This document shows, piece after piece, positions 45,791 through 55,254 of a DNA stretch of 64,000 bases. The DNA is from Azospirillum sp. SYSU D00513 (GTDB lineage Bacteria; Pseudomonadota; Alphaproteobacteria; Azospirillales; Azospirillaceae). How positions within the stretch are numbered: the first letter of the stretch is position 1; every line of letters starts with the position of its first letter. Where the stretch lies: the NCBI RefSeq assembly GCF_017356015.1, contig NZ_JAFIQV010000031.1, positions 32,216 to 96,215 of the forward strand, read 5' to 3'. The position numbers and the translations under genes were made by a program. The notes beneath the pieces were generated by a model that was not told where the DNA came from, did not search any database, and worked only from the letters and a program-made list of their open reading frames with translations.

Positions 45791-46669
45791 ATGGGCATCC
45801 ACGAGTCCCGCATCGAGTTCGTCTATCTGTTCGACGTGCGCAACGGCAACCCGAACGGCGACCCGGACGCCGGCAACATGCCGCGCCTCGACCCGGAAAC
45901 CAGCAAGGGGCTGGTCACCGACGTCTCCCTAAAGCGCAAGATCCGCAACTTCGTGGAGCTGACGCAGTCCGGCCAGAAGGGCTATGAGATCTACGTGCGC
46001 GAGAAGGCGATCCTGAACGACCAGCACGCCCGCGCCTACGAGGCCAACGGCATCGCGTCGGAGAAGGGAAAGCTGCCCAAGGGCGAGGGCGACGCCCGCA
46101 AGGTCACGCAATGGATGTGCGAGACCTTCTTCGACGTGCGGACCTTCGGCGCGGTCATGACCACCGGCGTGAACTGCGGCCAGGTGCGCGGGCCGGTGCA
46201 GCTCACCTTCGCGGAAAGCCTGCACCCCATCGTGCCGATGGAGGTGTCGGTCACCCGCATGGCCGTCACCACTGCCGCCGAGGCCGAGAAGCAGCAGGGC
46301 GACAACCGCACCATGGGGCGGAAATACATCGTGCCCTATGGGCTGTACCGGGCGCACGGCTTCATCTCCCCGCACCTCGCGCGGCAGACCGGCTTTTCCG
46401 ACTCCGACCTGGAGCTGTTCTTCAAGGCGCTGGAGAACATGTTCGAGCAGGACCGCTCCGCCACGCGCGGCGAGATGGCCGCGCGCAAGCTGGTCGTCTT
46501 CCGTCACAAGTCGCCGCTGGGCGAGGCGCCGGCGCAGAAGCTGTTCAAGCTGGTCACCGCCAGGGTGAAGGACGGGGTGACGGCACCGCGCAGCTTCGAC
46601 GACGACTTCACCGTCACCATCGACCGCGACAACCTGCCGGCGGGCGTGGAGATCGAGGAGCGTCTGTAA
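45791..46669 (+). CDS. cas7c: Cas7c (Csd2), Cascade backbone
   Basis: 292 residues. Several copies coat the crRNA spacer in the Cascade complex. It has the Cas7 family start EFVYLFDVRNGNPNGDPDAGN, given by its key FDVRNGNPNGDPD, the FFDVRTFGAVM motif and the GRKYIVPYGLYRAHGF block. The ATG at 45791 follows GGAG from the cas8c stop region. The next gene, cas4, starts 3 nt after its stop. Confidence 0.96.
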   Translation: MGIHESRIEFVYLFDVRNGNPNGDPDAGNMPRLDPETSKGLVTDVSLKRKIRNFVELTQSGQKGYEIYVREKAILNDQHARAYEANGIASEKGKLPKGEGDARKVTQWMCETFFDVRTFGAVMTTGVNCGQVRGPVQLTFAESLHPIVPMEVSVTRMAVTTAAEAEKQQGDNRTMGRKYIVPYGLYRAHGFISPHLARQTGFSDSDLELFFKALENMFEQDRSATRGEMAARKLVVFRHKSPLGEAPAQKLFKLVTARVKDGVTAPRSFDDDFTVTIDRDNLPAGVEIEERL

Positions 46670-46672
46670 GGG

Positions 46673-47362
46673 ATGGAAGGCCCCGCTGCCGACCCTGCCA
46701 CCGATCCCGACGCTGGCCTCGCTCCGCTATCGGCGTTGCAGCATCTGGCCTTCTGCGCGCGCCAGTGCGGGTTGATTCATCTGGAGGATGCCTGGGCGGA
46801 GAACGCGCTGACCGCCGAGGGCCGCGTGCTGCACGAGCGGGTGGACAACGCGCCCGGCGAGACGCGGCGCGGGGTGCGGGTGGCGCGGGGGGTGCCCCTG
46901 CGCAGCGCGCGGCTGGGACTGATCGGGCGCGCCGACGTGGTGGAGTTCCACTCCCGGCGCGGCCAGCCGCCCCTGCCCTGCCCGGTGGAGTACAAGCGCG
47001 GCAAGGCCAAGCCGCACGACGCCGACCGCGTCCAGCTCTGCGCCCAGGGGCTGTGCCTGGAGGAGATGCTGGGGCTGGAGGTGCCGGGCGGCGCGCTCTT
47101 CTACGGGGAGACGCGGCGCCGGCAGGAGGTGGCCTTCGACGCGGATCTCCGCGCGCGGACGGAATCGCTGGCGCGCGAGCTGCACGCCATGCTGGCCGTC
47201 CGGACCAACCCGCCGCCCGAGCCGGGGCCGAAATGCCGATCCTGCTCCCTGGAGGCCCTGTGCCTGCCGGGGATCTGCCGGCCGAAGCCGGCGGGCGGGC
47301 GGTCGGCCGCCGCCTGGCTGGCGGGCATGCTGCGCGCCGACGCCGAGGGAGACCTGCCGTGA
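46673..47362 (+). CDS. cas4: Cas4, adaptation exonuclease (type I-C)
   Basis: 229 residues. Cas4 trims prespacers and helps define PAM-side ends with Cas1-Cas2. The iron-sulfur cysteines are visible as FCARQC near the N-terminus and CRSCSLEALC near the C-terminus, with the RecB-type nuclease core around VEYKRGKAKPHDADRVQLC. It starts 3 nt after cas7c and overlaps cas1 by GTGA. Confidence 0.95.
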   Translation: MEGPAADPATDPDAGLAPLSALQHLAFCARQCGLIHLEDAWAENALTAEGRVLHERVDNAPGETRRGVRVARGVPLRSARLGLIGRADVVEFHSRRGQPPLPCPVEYKRGKAKPHDADRVQLCAQGLCLEEMLGLEVPGGALFYGETRRRQEVAFDADLRARTESLARELHAMLAVRTNPPPEPGPKCRSCSLEALCLPGICRPKPAGGRSAAAWLAGMLRADAEGDLP

Positions 47363-48396
47363 AACGCCTGCTCAACACGCTCTACGTCACCACCCCCGGC
47401 AGCTACCTGTCGAAGGAGGGCGAGGCCATCGAGGTGCGGCGGGAGGACGGTGGGCGCACGCTGGTGCCGCTGATCGCGCTGGAAGGGCTGGTCGCCTTCG
47501 GCAGCGTCGGCGCCAGCCCGCACGTGCTGGGCCATTGCGCGGAAAAGGGCATCAGCGTCGGCTTTCTGTCCGACGCCGGCCGTTTCGTGATGCGGGTGGA
47601 GGGGCCGGTCTCGGGCAACGTGCTGCTGCGCCGCGCGCAGTATCGGGCGGCGGACGATCCGGCCCGCGCCGCGTCCGTCACCCGCAATGTGCTGGCGGGC
47701 AAGCTCGCCAACCAGCGCACGGTGCTGCGCCGCCACCGCCGCGACCATGAGGACCCGACCGGCGCCCTGGCGGCAGCCGAAGAAGCCATTGGCCGCGCGC
47801 TGACCCAGCTCGACCGGCCCTTCAGCGCCGATTGGGGCGTCGACCAGCTGCGCGGGGTGGAGGGCGACGCCGCTGCCGCCTATTTCCGCGCCTTCGCCGC
47901 GATGATCCGGCGCGAGGAACCGGAATGGCGCATGGCCGGCCGCTCGCGCCGTCCGCCGCTGGACCGGGTCAACGCGCTGCTGTCCTTCCTCTACACGCTG
48001 CTGACCCACGACGTGCGCGGTGCGCTGGAGGCGGTCGGGCTGGACCCGCAGGCGGGTTTCCTGCACACGGACCGGCCTGGCCGGCCTTCCCTCGTGCTCG
48101 ATCTGGTGGAGGAGTTCCGCGCGCCCTTCGCCGACCGGCTGGCGCTGACCCTGATCAACCGCCAGGAACTCGGCCCCGACGATTTCGAGATCGGGGAGAC
48201 CGGCGCCGTGGCCCTCGCCCCCGACGCCCGCAAGGCCGTGCTGGTCGCCTATCAGAAGCGCAAGAAGGAGGAGCTGAACCACCCTTTCCTCAACGAAAAG
48301 CTCCCCTTCGGCCTCATGTGGCACGCCCAGGCCCGGCTGCTGGCCCGGCACCTGCGCGGCGACCTCGACGCCTACCCGCCCTTCCTGTGGAAGTGA
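47359..48396 (+). CDS. cas1: Cas1 integrase (type I-C)
   Basis: 345 residues from GTG 47359 with GGGAG upstream. Metal ligands of Cas1 are expected at Glu in RGVEGDAAAAYF, His in GFLHTDRPGRPS and Glu/Asp in VLDLVEEFRAPFAD. It forms the integration complex with Cas2 and adds spacers at the leader end of an array. It overlaps cas4 and precedes cas2 by 4 nt. Confidence 0.96.
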   Translation: MKRLLNTLYVTTPGSYLSKEGEAIEVRREDGGRTLVPLIALEGLVAFGSVGASPHVLGHCAEKGISVGFLSDAGRFVMRVEGPVSGNVLLRRAQYRAADDPARAASVTRNVLAGKLANQRTVLRRHRRDHEDPTGALAAAEEAIGRALTQLDRPFSADWGVDQLRGVEGDAAAAYFRAFAAMIRREEPEWRMAGRSRRPPLDRVNALLSFLYTLLTHDVRGALEAVGLDPQAGFLHTDRPGRPSLVLDLVEEFRAPFADRLALTLINRQELGPDDFEIGETGAVALAPDARKAVLVAYQKRKKEELNHPFLNEKLPFGLMWHAQARLLARHLRGDLDAYPPFLWK

Positions 48397-48400
48397 CGCC

Positions 48401-48691
48401 GTGCTGGTCCTCGTCTGCTACGACGTCTCCACCGAAACCCAGGCCGGACGTCGGCGCCTGCGCCGCGTGGCGAAGGCCTGCCAGGACCATGGCGTGCGCG
48501 TGCAGTATTCGGTGTTCGAATGCACGGTCGATCCGGCACAATGGACCGCGCTGCGCGCCCAACTCCTCGGTCTGATCGACGACCGTACCGACAGCCTGCG
48601 CTTCTACCTGCTGGGCTCCAACGCCCGGCACAAGGTGGAGCATGTCGGCGCCCGCACCCCCACCGACCTGGAAGAGCCGCTGATCCTGTGA
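48401..48691 (+). CDS. cas2: Cas2 adaptation protein
   Basis: 96 residues, normal for Cas2, with the ferredoxin-like LVLVCYDVSTETQAGRRRLR start (key CYDVS) and QYSVFECTVD. It starts at a GTG (48401). It bridges two Cas1 dimers. Array 2's leader begins 14 nt after its stop. Confidence 0.96.
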   Translation: MLVLVCYDVSTETQAGRRRLRRVAKACQDHGVRVQYSVFECTVDPAQWTALRAQLLGLIDDRTDSLRFYLLGSNARHKVEHVGARTPTDLEEPLIL

Positions 48692-48704
48692 CGCGCGGCC
48701 TCTT

Positions 48705-48882
48705 GCGCGAACCCCAAGCGCCCATGAATCCCCCGGAGGGTTCGCTCGGGCGGAAAACCCAGCCATCGCAAGGATCCCGGCGCCAGGCCGCACGCAAAGA
48801 CGTACGCGGCGGAGCCTGCCCGCACCCGGTTCGCGCGAACGAGGCGGTTTTCTCAAGCCGGGCAATGGCTTACAGTGAGGCG
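48705..48882 (+). promoter_or_regulatory. Leader of CRISPR array 2
   Basis: About 178 nt between cas2 and the first repeat. The first 24 nt (48705-48728) are identical to the inverted leader of array 1, and the last 13 nt (TTACAGTGAGGCG) match with two changes. It is GC-rich; the promoter elements are not obvious. Confidence 0.8.
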
Positions 48883-49582
48883 GTCACCTCCCGTGCGGGG
48901 GTGTGGATTGAAACGAGCTTGGGGTCGAACACCCGCTCGCAGGAGACGGTCACCTCCCGTGCGGGGGTGTGGATTGAAACCCGTTAAGCCTTACAACAGT
49001 GGCGGGATGAATTAGCGTCACCTCCCGTGCGGGGGTGTGGATTGAAACCCGATGTTCCGGCCAGACCTGCATATTGCGAAGCAGCGTCACCTCCCGTGCG
49101 GGGGTGTGGATTGAAACCGCGCCGGCGCCACCGCCCAGACCATCTACGACGCGTCACCTCCCGTGCGGGGGTGTGGATTGAAACGATGAGTGGGCAGCTG
49201 GCGCTCGGGCGATGGAGTGTCACCTCCCGTGCGGGGGTGTGGATTGAAACTCCCAGATCAAGGCCGTCCGGTTTCCGACCTTCGTCACCTCCCGTGCGGG
49301 GGTGTGGATTGAAACCGGACGTAGAGGTCAATCACTGCTTCATCGGTCACCGGTCACCTCCCGTGCGGGGGTGTGGATTGAAACGGTGGCGCCCGGGCGG
49401 GCGAGCTGGGCGACGGCGTGTCACCTCCCGTGCGGAGGTGTGGATTGAAACGTGGAGAAGGACGAGGCGAAGGCCGTGGCGAAGGTGTCACCTCCCGTGC
49501 GGAGGTGTGGATTGAAACAAGCTATCGCTGGCCGTGCTGCCCGTGCACCTGTGTCCCCCTTCATGCAGGGGTGTATCGAAGC
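48883..49582 (+). CRISPR. CRISPR array 2 (type I-C), ten repeats plus a degenerate terminal one
   Basis: 32-nt repeats start at 48883, 48949, 49017, 49086, 49153, 49219, 49284, 49353, 49420 and 49487; a degenerate repeat ends the array at 49551-49582. Ten spacers of 32-37 nt. The last two regular repeats carry a G-to-A change (GGAGG for GGGGG), which restores pairing with CCTCC in the stem. The repeat ends in GGTGTGGATTGAAAC, the type I-C handle. The terminal copy has TTCATGC like array 1. Confidence 0.98.
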
Positions 49583-49739
49583 AGCCGCGCGATCATCTCG
49601 GGTGCGATCCTTTGCCCTGCGGACAAGCTAGGAGCGGGCCGAACTGCCTCACTGAACGCCATGCCCCGCCAGCCCGCGTCGTGACTTTGGCATTTGCCCG
49701 CTGTTGGCCTGGAATGAAAACAAGCAAAGGGAGGGGACC

Positions 49740-49838
49740 ATGTTGAACGGTGGGGGAACACGGTCTGGGGCGCTGCTGCTCGCGGCTGCGGTGGTGGTCG
49801 CCATCGCGTTCGGGGGGGCGAACGCGATTTACGGCTGA
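49740..49838 (+). CDS. Predicted 32-residue single-pass membrane peptide
   Basis: A short ORF starts at ATG 49740 after a strong AAAGGGAGGGGACC ribosome-binding site and encodes 32 residues. A short polar start with one Arg is followed by ALLLAAAVVVAIAFGGA, a hydrophobic stretch long enough to span a membrane, and ends in NAIYG. It has no recognised family. It lies after CRISPR array 2 and 350 nt before the histidine kinase. Confidence 0.6.
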   Translation: MLNGGGTRSGALLLAAAVVVAIAFGGANAIYG

Positions 49839-50187
49839 GTCCGGCGGGTTCCGGGAAGGGATTGCCCGTCGCGCGCGCATGTTCATGCGACGTCGTATGA
49901 CGGGCCATCCTGCCGGGGAATGACAGGGCGGCATCCGGGGGTTGCCGCACCGTGCATGTCCGCGCCTCGGCGCGGCCCGCTCGCGCCATGCGGCGCCGGG
50001 CCAAGGCCGGGCCAAGGAATGTAACGGCGCATATGTCTTCTCGGAGGTTCACGCGCTCCCCCGGTTGGGACTATGGTGCGATCCGAATGAATGCGGATGG
50101 GCTGGCCGTCCGGGATGTGGCGGGTCCGCCGGAAGACGCCTTGGCAGGAGCTTCGATCCCGGTTGGGCGGCTCGGGAAAGAGGACCG
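49839..50187. other. Gap between the small membrane peptide and the histidine kinase
   Basis: No supported gene. A small perfect palindrome CGCATG-tt-CATGCG lies at 49876-49889. The kinase promoter is probably in the last 150 nt, but no clear -35/-10 pair was seen. Confidence 0.4.
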
Positions 50188-52935
50188 ATGTCTGAGAGTG
50201 CGGAGACGGTGCGGGCGGCCTGGCCGGCCGGCGGCGGCGAGGTGGGGGATCTGGTGCGCCGTCCCGGGTTCCAGGCCGCCGGGCTCGGCCCCGTCGAATC
50301 CTGGCCCCCGTCGCTGCGCTCGATCCTGGAGATGGCGCTCAATTCGCGGCAGGCGAAGTTCGTCGCCTGGGGTCCGGATCTCGCCTTCCTCTACAACGAC
50401 GCCTACATCCCGATCTTCGCGGAACGCCACCCCCAGGCACTCGGCCGCCCCTTCGCGGAGGTCTGGTCCGACATCTGGCCCCAGATCCGGCCCATCGTGG
50501 AAAGCAACCTGACGGGCGTCGGGCATCTCTACGAGGAGCTGCTCATCCCGATGATGCGGGACGGGCGCACCCAGGACACTTGGTTCACCTTCTCCTACAC
50601 GCCGGTCCGCGACGAATCCGGCAAGGTCGCGGGCATCGTCTGCGCGGCCATGGAGGTGACGGACCAGGTCCTCGCCAAGCGGCGGGAGCAGGAGGCGCTG
50701 GAGGCGCTGAGGGCGCAGACCGAGGCGCTCGCCATCATCAACCGTGCCGGCACCGCCATCACGGCCGAACTCGACCTTGACCGGCTGACCCGGACGGTGA
50801 CCGACGCCGGCGTGGCGCTGACCGGCGCGCAGTTCGGCGCCTTCTTCTACAACGTCCAGGACGAGAAGAACGGCCACTACATGCTCTACACCCTGTCGGG
50901 GGTGGAGCGGGAGGCCTTCTCCAGGTTCCCGATGCCGCGCAACACCCAGGTCTTCGCCCCGACCTTCGCCGGCGAAGGGGTGGTCCGGTCCGACGACATC
51001 ACGGCGGATCCGCGCTACGGCCACAACGCGCCCTACCGGGGCATGCCGGAGGGCCACCTGCCGGTGCGCAGCTATCTGGCGGTGCCGGTGCGGTCGCGCA
51101 GCGGCGAGGTCATCGGCGGGCTGTTCTTCGGCCATTCCGATGCCGGGCGCTTCGGCGCGGCGGTGGAGGCGAGCCTTGTGAGCCTTGCCGGCCAGGCCGC
51201 GGTCGCCATGGACAACGCCCGGCTGTTCAAGAACGTCGAGCGCGAGATGCGCCATCGCGCCCGCGCCGAGGAGCAGCTGCGCCAGCTGAACGAGACGCTG
51301 GAGGCGCGCGTCATCGCCGAGATCGCCGAGCGCCGCCACGCCGAGGCGGCGCTCCAGCAGTCGCAGAAGATGGAGGCTATCGGCAAGCTGACGGGGGGCG
51401 TGGCGCATGACTTCAACAACCTGCTCCAGGTCGTGTCGGGCAACCTCCAGCTCCTGACCAAGGACGTGGCCGGCAACGAGCGGGCGGAGCGCCGGGTGGC
51501 GAACGCGCTGGCCGGCGTCAGCCGCGGCGCCAAGCTGGCGAGCCAGCTGCTGGCCTTCGGGCGGCGGCAGGCGCTGGAGCCGAAGGTCGTCAATGTCGGC
51601 CGCTTCGTCACGGGCATGGACGACATGCTGCGCCGGGCGCTGGGCGAGGCCATCGAGATCGAGACCATCGTGTCCGGCGGCCTTTGGAACACCCTCATCG
51701 ACCCGACCCAGGTCGAGACCGCCCTGCTGAACCTGGCGATCAACGCGCGCGACGCCATGGACGGCACCGGAAAACTGACCATCGAGGCCGGCAACGCCTT
51801 CCTCGACGACGCCTATGTCCGCAGCCACGCCGACGTGACGCCCGGCCAGTATGTCATGCTGGCCGTCAGCGACACCGGCAGCGGCATGACGCCCGAGGTG
51901 CTGGCCCAGGTGTTCGAGCCCTTCTTCTCGACCAAGCCCGAGGGCAAGGGGACCGGCCTCGGCCTGTCCATGGTCTATGGCTTCGTCAAGCAGTCCGGCG
52001 GCCATGTGAAGATCTACAGCGAGCCCGGCCAGGGCACGACCGTGAGGCTCTACCTGCCGCGCGCCGAGCAGAGCGAGGACGTCGTGACCCTCGTGGACAC
52101 CGGGCCGGTCGTCGGCGGGACCGAGACCATCCTGGTGGCGGAGGACGATGAGGAGGTGCGGGCCACCGTGGTCGAGATGCTGACCGAACTCGGCTACCGC
52201 GTGCTGAAGGCCAAGGACGCCGCCAGCGCCCTCACGGTGGTCGAGAGCGGCATCCCCATCGACCTGCTCTTCACCGACGTGGTCATGCCCGGCACGCTGA
52301 AGAGCCCGGAACTGGCCCGCAAGGCGCGCGAGCGGCTGCCGAACATCGCCGTGCTCTTCACCTCCGGCTACACCGAGAACTCCATCGTCCATGGCGGACG
52401 GCTCGACGCCGGGGTGGAGCTGCTGTCCAAGCCCTACACGCGCGAGGCGCTGGCCCGCAAGCTGCGCCACGTGCTGGCCAACCAGGCCCAGCGCGTTCAG
52501 GCAGCGGCCCCCGCCGCGACGAGGCCGCAGCCGCGCCCGTCCGCTCCGGAGCCGGCCGCCGCACTTTCGGTGCTGCTGGTCGAGGACGACCCGGTGATCC
52601 GGATGAACACCGCCGAACTGCTTCAGGACATCGGCCACGCCGTGACCCAGGCGGAGAGCGCCGAGGAGGCGCTGGCAGCGCTGGGGACCGTGCCCGTGGA
52701 CGTGATCGTCACCGACCTCGGCCTGCCCGGCCTGTCCGGTGCCGCCTTCGCCGCGAAGGCGCGCGAGGTCCGTCCGGGCATCGGCATCGTCTTCGCCACC
52801 GGCAAGGACAAGGCCCCCGACCTCGCCGGCCAGGGCGCCACCCACCTGCTCCGCAAGCCCTACGACAGCGCCGGCCTCACCGCCGCGCTGGATGCGGTGC
52901 GGACGGACAGGACGGTCCCGGCGGGCGAGGACTAG
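50188..52935 (+). CDS. Hybrid sensor histidine kinase with two receiver domains
   Basis: 915 residues with AGAGGA before the ATG at 50188. Domains in order: PAS-like sensor at about 50-165, GAF at about 180-345, a coiled coil, HisKA with the phospho-acceptor His407 in GGVAHDFNNLLQVV, HATPase_c with N-box NLAINARDAM and GKGTGLGLSMVYGF, a receiver domain near 650 (VAEDDEEVRA) and a second near 795 (LLVEDDPVIRMN). No transmembrane segment is seen, so it is probably cytoplasmic. The second receiver resembles output-type receivers without a DNA-binding domain. No cognate response-regulator gene is adjacent. The stop overlaps the converging pqiC gene by 4 nt. Confidence 0.93.
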   Translation: MSESAETVRAAWPAGGGEVGDLVRRPGFQAAGLGPVESWPPSLRSILEMALNSRQAKFVAWGPDLAFLYNDAYIPIFAERHPQALGRPFAEVWSDIWPQIRPIVESNLTGVGHLYEELLIPMMRDGRTQDTWFTFSYTPVRDESGKVAGIVCAAMEVTDQVLAKRREQEALEALRAQTEALAIINRAGTAITAELDLDRLTRTVTDAGVALTGAQFGAFFYNVQDEKNGHYMLYTLSGVEREAFSRFPMPRNTQVFAPTFAGEGVVRSDDITADPRYGHNAPYRGMPEGHLPVRSYLAVPVRSRSGEVIGGLFFGHSDAGRFGAAVEASLVSLAGQAAVAMDNARLFKNVEREMRHRARAEEQLRQLNETLEARVIAEIAERRHAEAALQQSQKMEAIGKLTGGVAHDFNNLLQVVSGNLQLLTKDVAGNERAERRVANALAGVSRGAKLASQLLAFGRRQALEPKVVNVGRFVTGMDDMLRRALGEAIEIETIVSGGLWNTLIDPTQVETALLNLAINARDAMDGTGKLTIEAGNAFLDDAYVRSHADVTPGQYVMLAVSDTGSGMTPEVLAQVFEPFFSTKPEGKGTGLGLSMVYGFVKQSGGHVKIYSEPGQGTTVRLYLPRAEQSEDVVTLVDTGPVVGGTETILVAEDDEEVRATVVEMLTELGYRVLKAKDAASALTVVESGIPIDLLFTDVVMPGTLKSPELARKARERLPNIAVLFTSGYTENSIVHGGRLDAGVELLSKPYTREALARKLRHVLANQAQRVQAAAPAATRPQPRPSAPEPAAALSVLLVEDDPVIRMNTAELLQDIGHAVTQAESAEEALAALGTVPVDVIVTDLGLPGLSGAAFAAKAREVRPGIGIVFATGKDKAPDLAGQGATHLLRKPYDSAGLTAALDAVRTDRTVPAGED

Positions 52936-53549
52936 ACGCCACCGCCGCTCCCATCCGGCAGCGCCGCGGCGATGTCGCGGGCCAGGCGGGTGACGGCGCG
53001 GCTCAGCGCGTCGGCGACCGCGCCGGGCTCGCCGGGCGTCTCCACCGGCTCCTCCGCCACCGTGCGCCCGAAGCGCAGGGGCCGGTCGCGGTCCTGGTAG
53101 ATCCGCCAGCGGGCGTCCAGCAGGGCCGGCCCGTCCTGGGCGGCCTCGAAGCGCTCGATGACGACCTCGACCGTGTTGACCATCTCGACGTCGCGGCGCT
53201 GGGGCAGCTGCAGCACGGTCCGCCCGCCCGACGCGGTTTCCAGCTCGCGGATCAGCGACCGGGTGATGAGCGATTCCAGCGTCCCGCCCCAGCGGTCGTA
53301 TTCCAGCACCTCCAGCCGGCTGCCCTGGCCGCGCAGCACCATCTCGGGCCGCCGCAGGTAATCGGGGATCTCGACCGGCTCCAGCCCGATCGCCCGCTCC
53401 GGCATGCGCGGGGGCGCCGGGGCGGGAGCCTCGGCCGGCGGGGCCAGGGTGTAGAAGCGGCTCGGCTCCGTGCCGCAGCCGGCCAGAAGCCCTAGCAGGG
53501 CCGGGAGGAGGAGCAGGCGGGCGGAACGCCGTGGCGTGGGATGGTTCAT
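52932..53549 (-). CDS. pqiC: PqiC-like outer-membrane-associated lipoprotein
   Basis: 205 residues with a lipoprotein signal (LLGLLAGCGT). The ABC-type auxiliary transport domain is recognisable in SRFYTLAPP, IGLEPVEIPDYLRRPEMV and DYDRWGG-like WGGTLESLI segments. PqiC links the PqiB tunnel to the outer membrane in lipid transport. Its start overlaps the pqiB stop by 1 nt. Confidence 0.88.
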   Translation of the reverse strand: MNHPTPRRSARLLLLPALLGLLAGCGTEPSRFYTLAPPAEAPAPAPPRMPERAIGLEPVEIPDYLRRPEMVLRGQGSRLEVLEYDRWGGTLESLITRSLIRELETASGGRTVLQLPQRRDVEMVNTVEVVIERFEAAQDGPALLDARWRIYQDRDRPLRFGRTVAEEPVETPGEPGAVADALSRAVTRLARDIAAALPDGSGGGV

Positions 53550-55252
53550 CAGCGTTTGCCTTGGATCAGGGCTTCGGGATGGCGCTCGAGATAATCGGTC
53601 AGGACCCGGATCGACCGGGCCGCCGCCGACAGCTCGCGCACCAGGTTCAGCAGGTCATGGGTCACCGGCCGCGCGCCGCCGACGAGGTCGTTCGTGGTCT
53701 TCAGCGTGGTGGTCGCCTGTGCGGCCAGCGTGGCGGCGTTCTCCGAGGTCTCGCGCAGCGCGCGCAGGGTCGGCCCGACCTCCCCGTTGACGGTCTGCAT
53801 CGTCCGTTCCAGCTCCGTCAGGGTGGAGCGCAGCGCGTTGGCGGCGCCGACGGTCTCCGGCCCGCCGAGCAGGTTGGCGGCGCTCTGCACCGTCCGGCGC
53901 AGGTCGGCGATGGTGTCCGCGATGGGCGCGCGGGAGAGCTGGTCGAGCAGGGAGCTGAGGGACTGCGTGGCCGCGTCGAGGATGGCCGGCTGCGCGGGCA
54001 GCATGGGCGGGCTGCTCGCGAGGTCCATCTCGCCCGGTGCCGCGTCGGGGAAGAAGTTGAGCGCCACGATCATTTCGCCGGTCAGGTAGTTGCCGGTGCG
54101 CAGCTGCGCCCGCAGCCCGCGCGACACCATGCCGGCGAGGATGCCGTAGGTCGCCCGGTCGTCCTCGCTGGCGATGTCCACCCGTTCCGGTTCCAGCCGC
54201 ATCGTCACGGGGATGCGCGCGGTCCGGGTTTCCGGATCCCAGGAGAGCCGGATGTCCGTGACCTCGCCGATCTTGATGCCGCGGAACTCCACCGCCGACC
54301 CCGGATTGAGGCCGCGCACCGAACCGTCGAACTGCACCTGGAGCGGCAGCCGGCGGGTGTAGCGCGCCTCCTCGGCGCTGCGCTGGTTCTCGAACAGGGG
54401 GAAGCTCCGCCCCTCCTCCGCCGCCTCGCCCTCGTTCGACAGGCCGGGCGTGTCGAAGGCGACGCCGCCCGCCGCCAGCGCCTGGAGGGATTCGATGGCG
54501 ACCGACGGGCCGTTGGAGCCGAAGGACATCTGGACGCCGCTGGCGTTCCAGAAGCGGCTGTTGGGCCGGACCAGCCGGTCGTAGGGGGCGTGCACGAAGA
54601 CCGGAACGTTCAGCGAGGACCAGTCCCTGGTGAACTCATAGCCCAGAACCTCGCCCACCTGGATGCCCGCGTAGTAGATCGGGACGCCCGGCGACAGCCC
54701 GCCCAGCCGGTCGGTGGTCAGCACGAAGCGCCGCCCCGGCGCGCTGGACTGCACCAGCGGCGGCTCCTCCAGCCCGGAGAATTCCGTGGTCCACTCGCCC
54801 GGCCCGGGATCGACGCCGATGTAGGCGCCCGACACGAGGGTGGTGAGGCCGGAGATGCCGGCGGCGCCCAGCCGCGGCTTCACCACCCAGAAGCGGGTGC
54901 CGCCGGTGAGATAGGGGCCGGCGTCCTTCACCATGCGCGCGGTGACGACCACATGGCTCAGGTCGGCGGACATGGCCACCGCCTCGACCGTGCCGACATC
55001 GACGTTCTTGAACTTGATCTTGGTCCGGCCGGCCTCGATCCCCTCCGCCGTGACGAAGGTGATGGTGATCAGCGGGCCGCGCTCGCTGAAGTGCTGCCAG
55101 ACCAGCCAGCCGCCGAGCAGGGCGGCGACCAGCGGCACGATCCAGACGAGCGGCAGCGTGCGGCGGCGCCGCACATGCGCGGCGGCCGGTTCAACCGCGT
55201 TTTCGGCGGCGTTTTCGGCGGAAGCCGTGTTTTCGGGACGCTGCGGTTCCAA
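53549..55252 (-). CDS. pqiB: PqiB-like MCE protein
   Basis: 567 residues. One N-terminal transmembrane helix (PLVWIVPLVAALLGGWLVW) is followed by three MCE (MlaD) domains, seen from repeated patterns such as GRTKIKFKNVDVGTV, GGLSPGVPIYYAGIQVGEV and GLNPGSAVEFRGIKIGEV. The C-terminal region is a long helical needle. It forms a periplasmic lipid channel with PqiC and the inner-membrane PqiA. It lies 2 nt after the pqiA stop. Confidence 0.93.
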   Translation of the reverse strand: MEPQRPENTASAENAAENAVEPAAAHVRRRRTLPLVWIVPLVAALLGGWLVWQHFSERGPLITITFVTAEGIEAGRTKIKFKNVDVGTVEAVAMSADLSHVVVTARMVKDAGPYLTGGTRFWVVKPRLGAAGISGLTTLVSGAYIGVDPGPGEWTTEFSGLEEPPLVQSSAPGRRFVLTTDRLGGLSPGVPIYYAGIQVGEVLGYEFTRDWSSLNVPVFVHAPYDRLVRPNSRFWNASGVQMSFGSNGPSVAIESLQALAAGGVAFDTPGLSNEGEAAEEGRSFPLFENQRSAEEARYTRRLPLQVQFDGSVRGLNPGSAVEFRGIKIGEVTDIRLSWDPETRTARIPVTMRLEPERVDIASEDDRATYGILAGMVSRGLRAQLRTGNYLTGEMIVALNFFPDAAPGEMDLASSPPMLPAQPAILDAATQSLSSLLDQLSRAPIADTIADLRRTVQSAANLLGGPETVGAANALRSTLTELERTMQTVNGEVGPTLRALRETSENAATLAAQATTTLKTTNDLVGGARPVTHDLLNLVRELSAAARSIRVLTDYLERHPEALIQGKR

Positions 55253-55254
55253 CG

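Noticed and set aside
49027..49515. Reading frame inside CRISPR array 2
   Set aside because: It translates the repeats (recurring CGLKP/GVWIET patterns) and spacers; not a protein.
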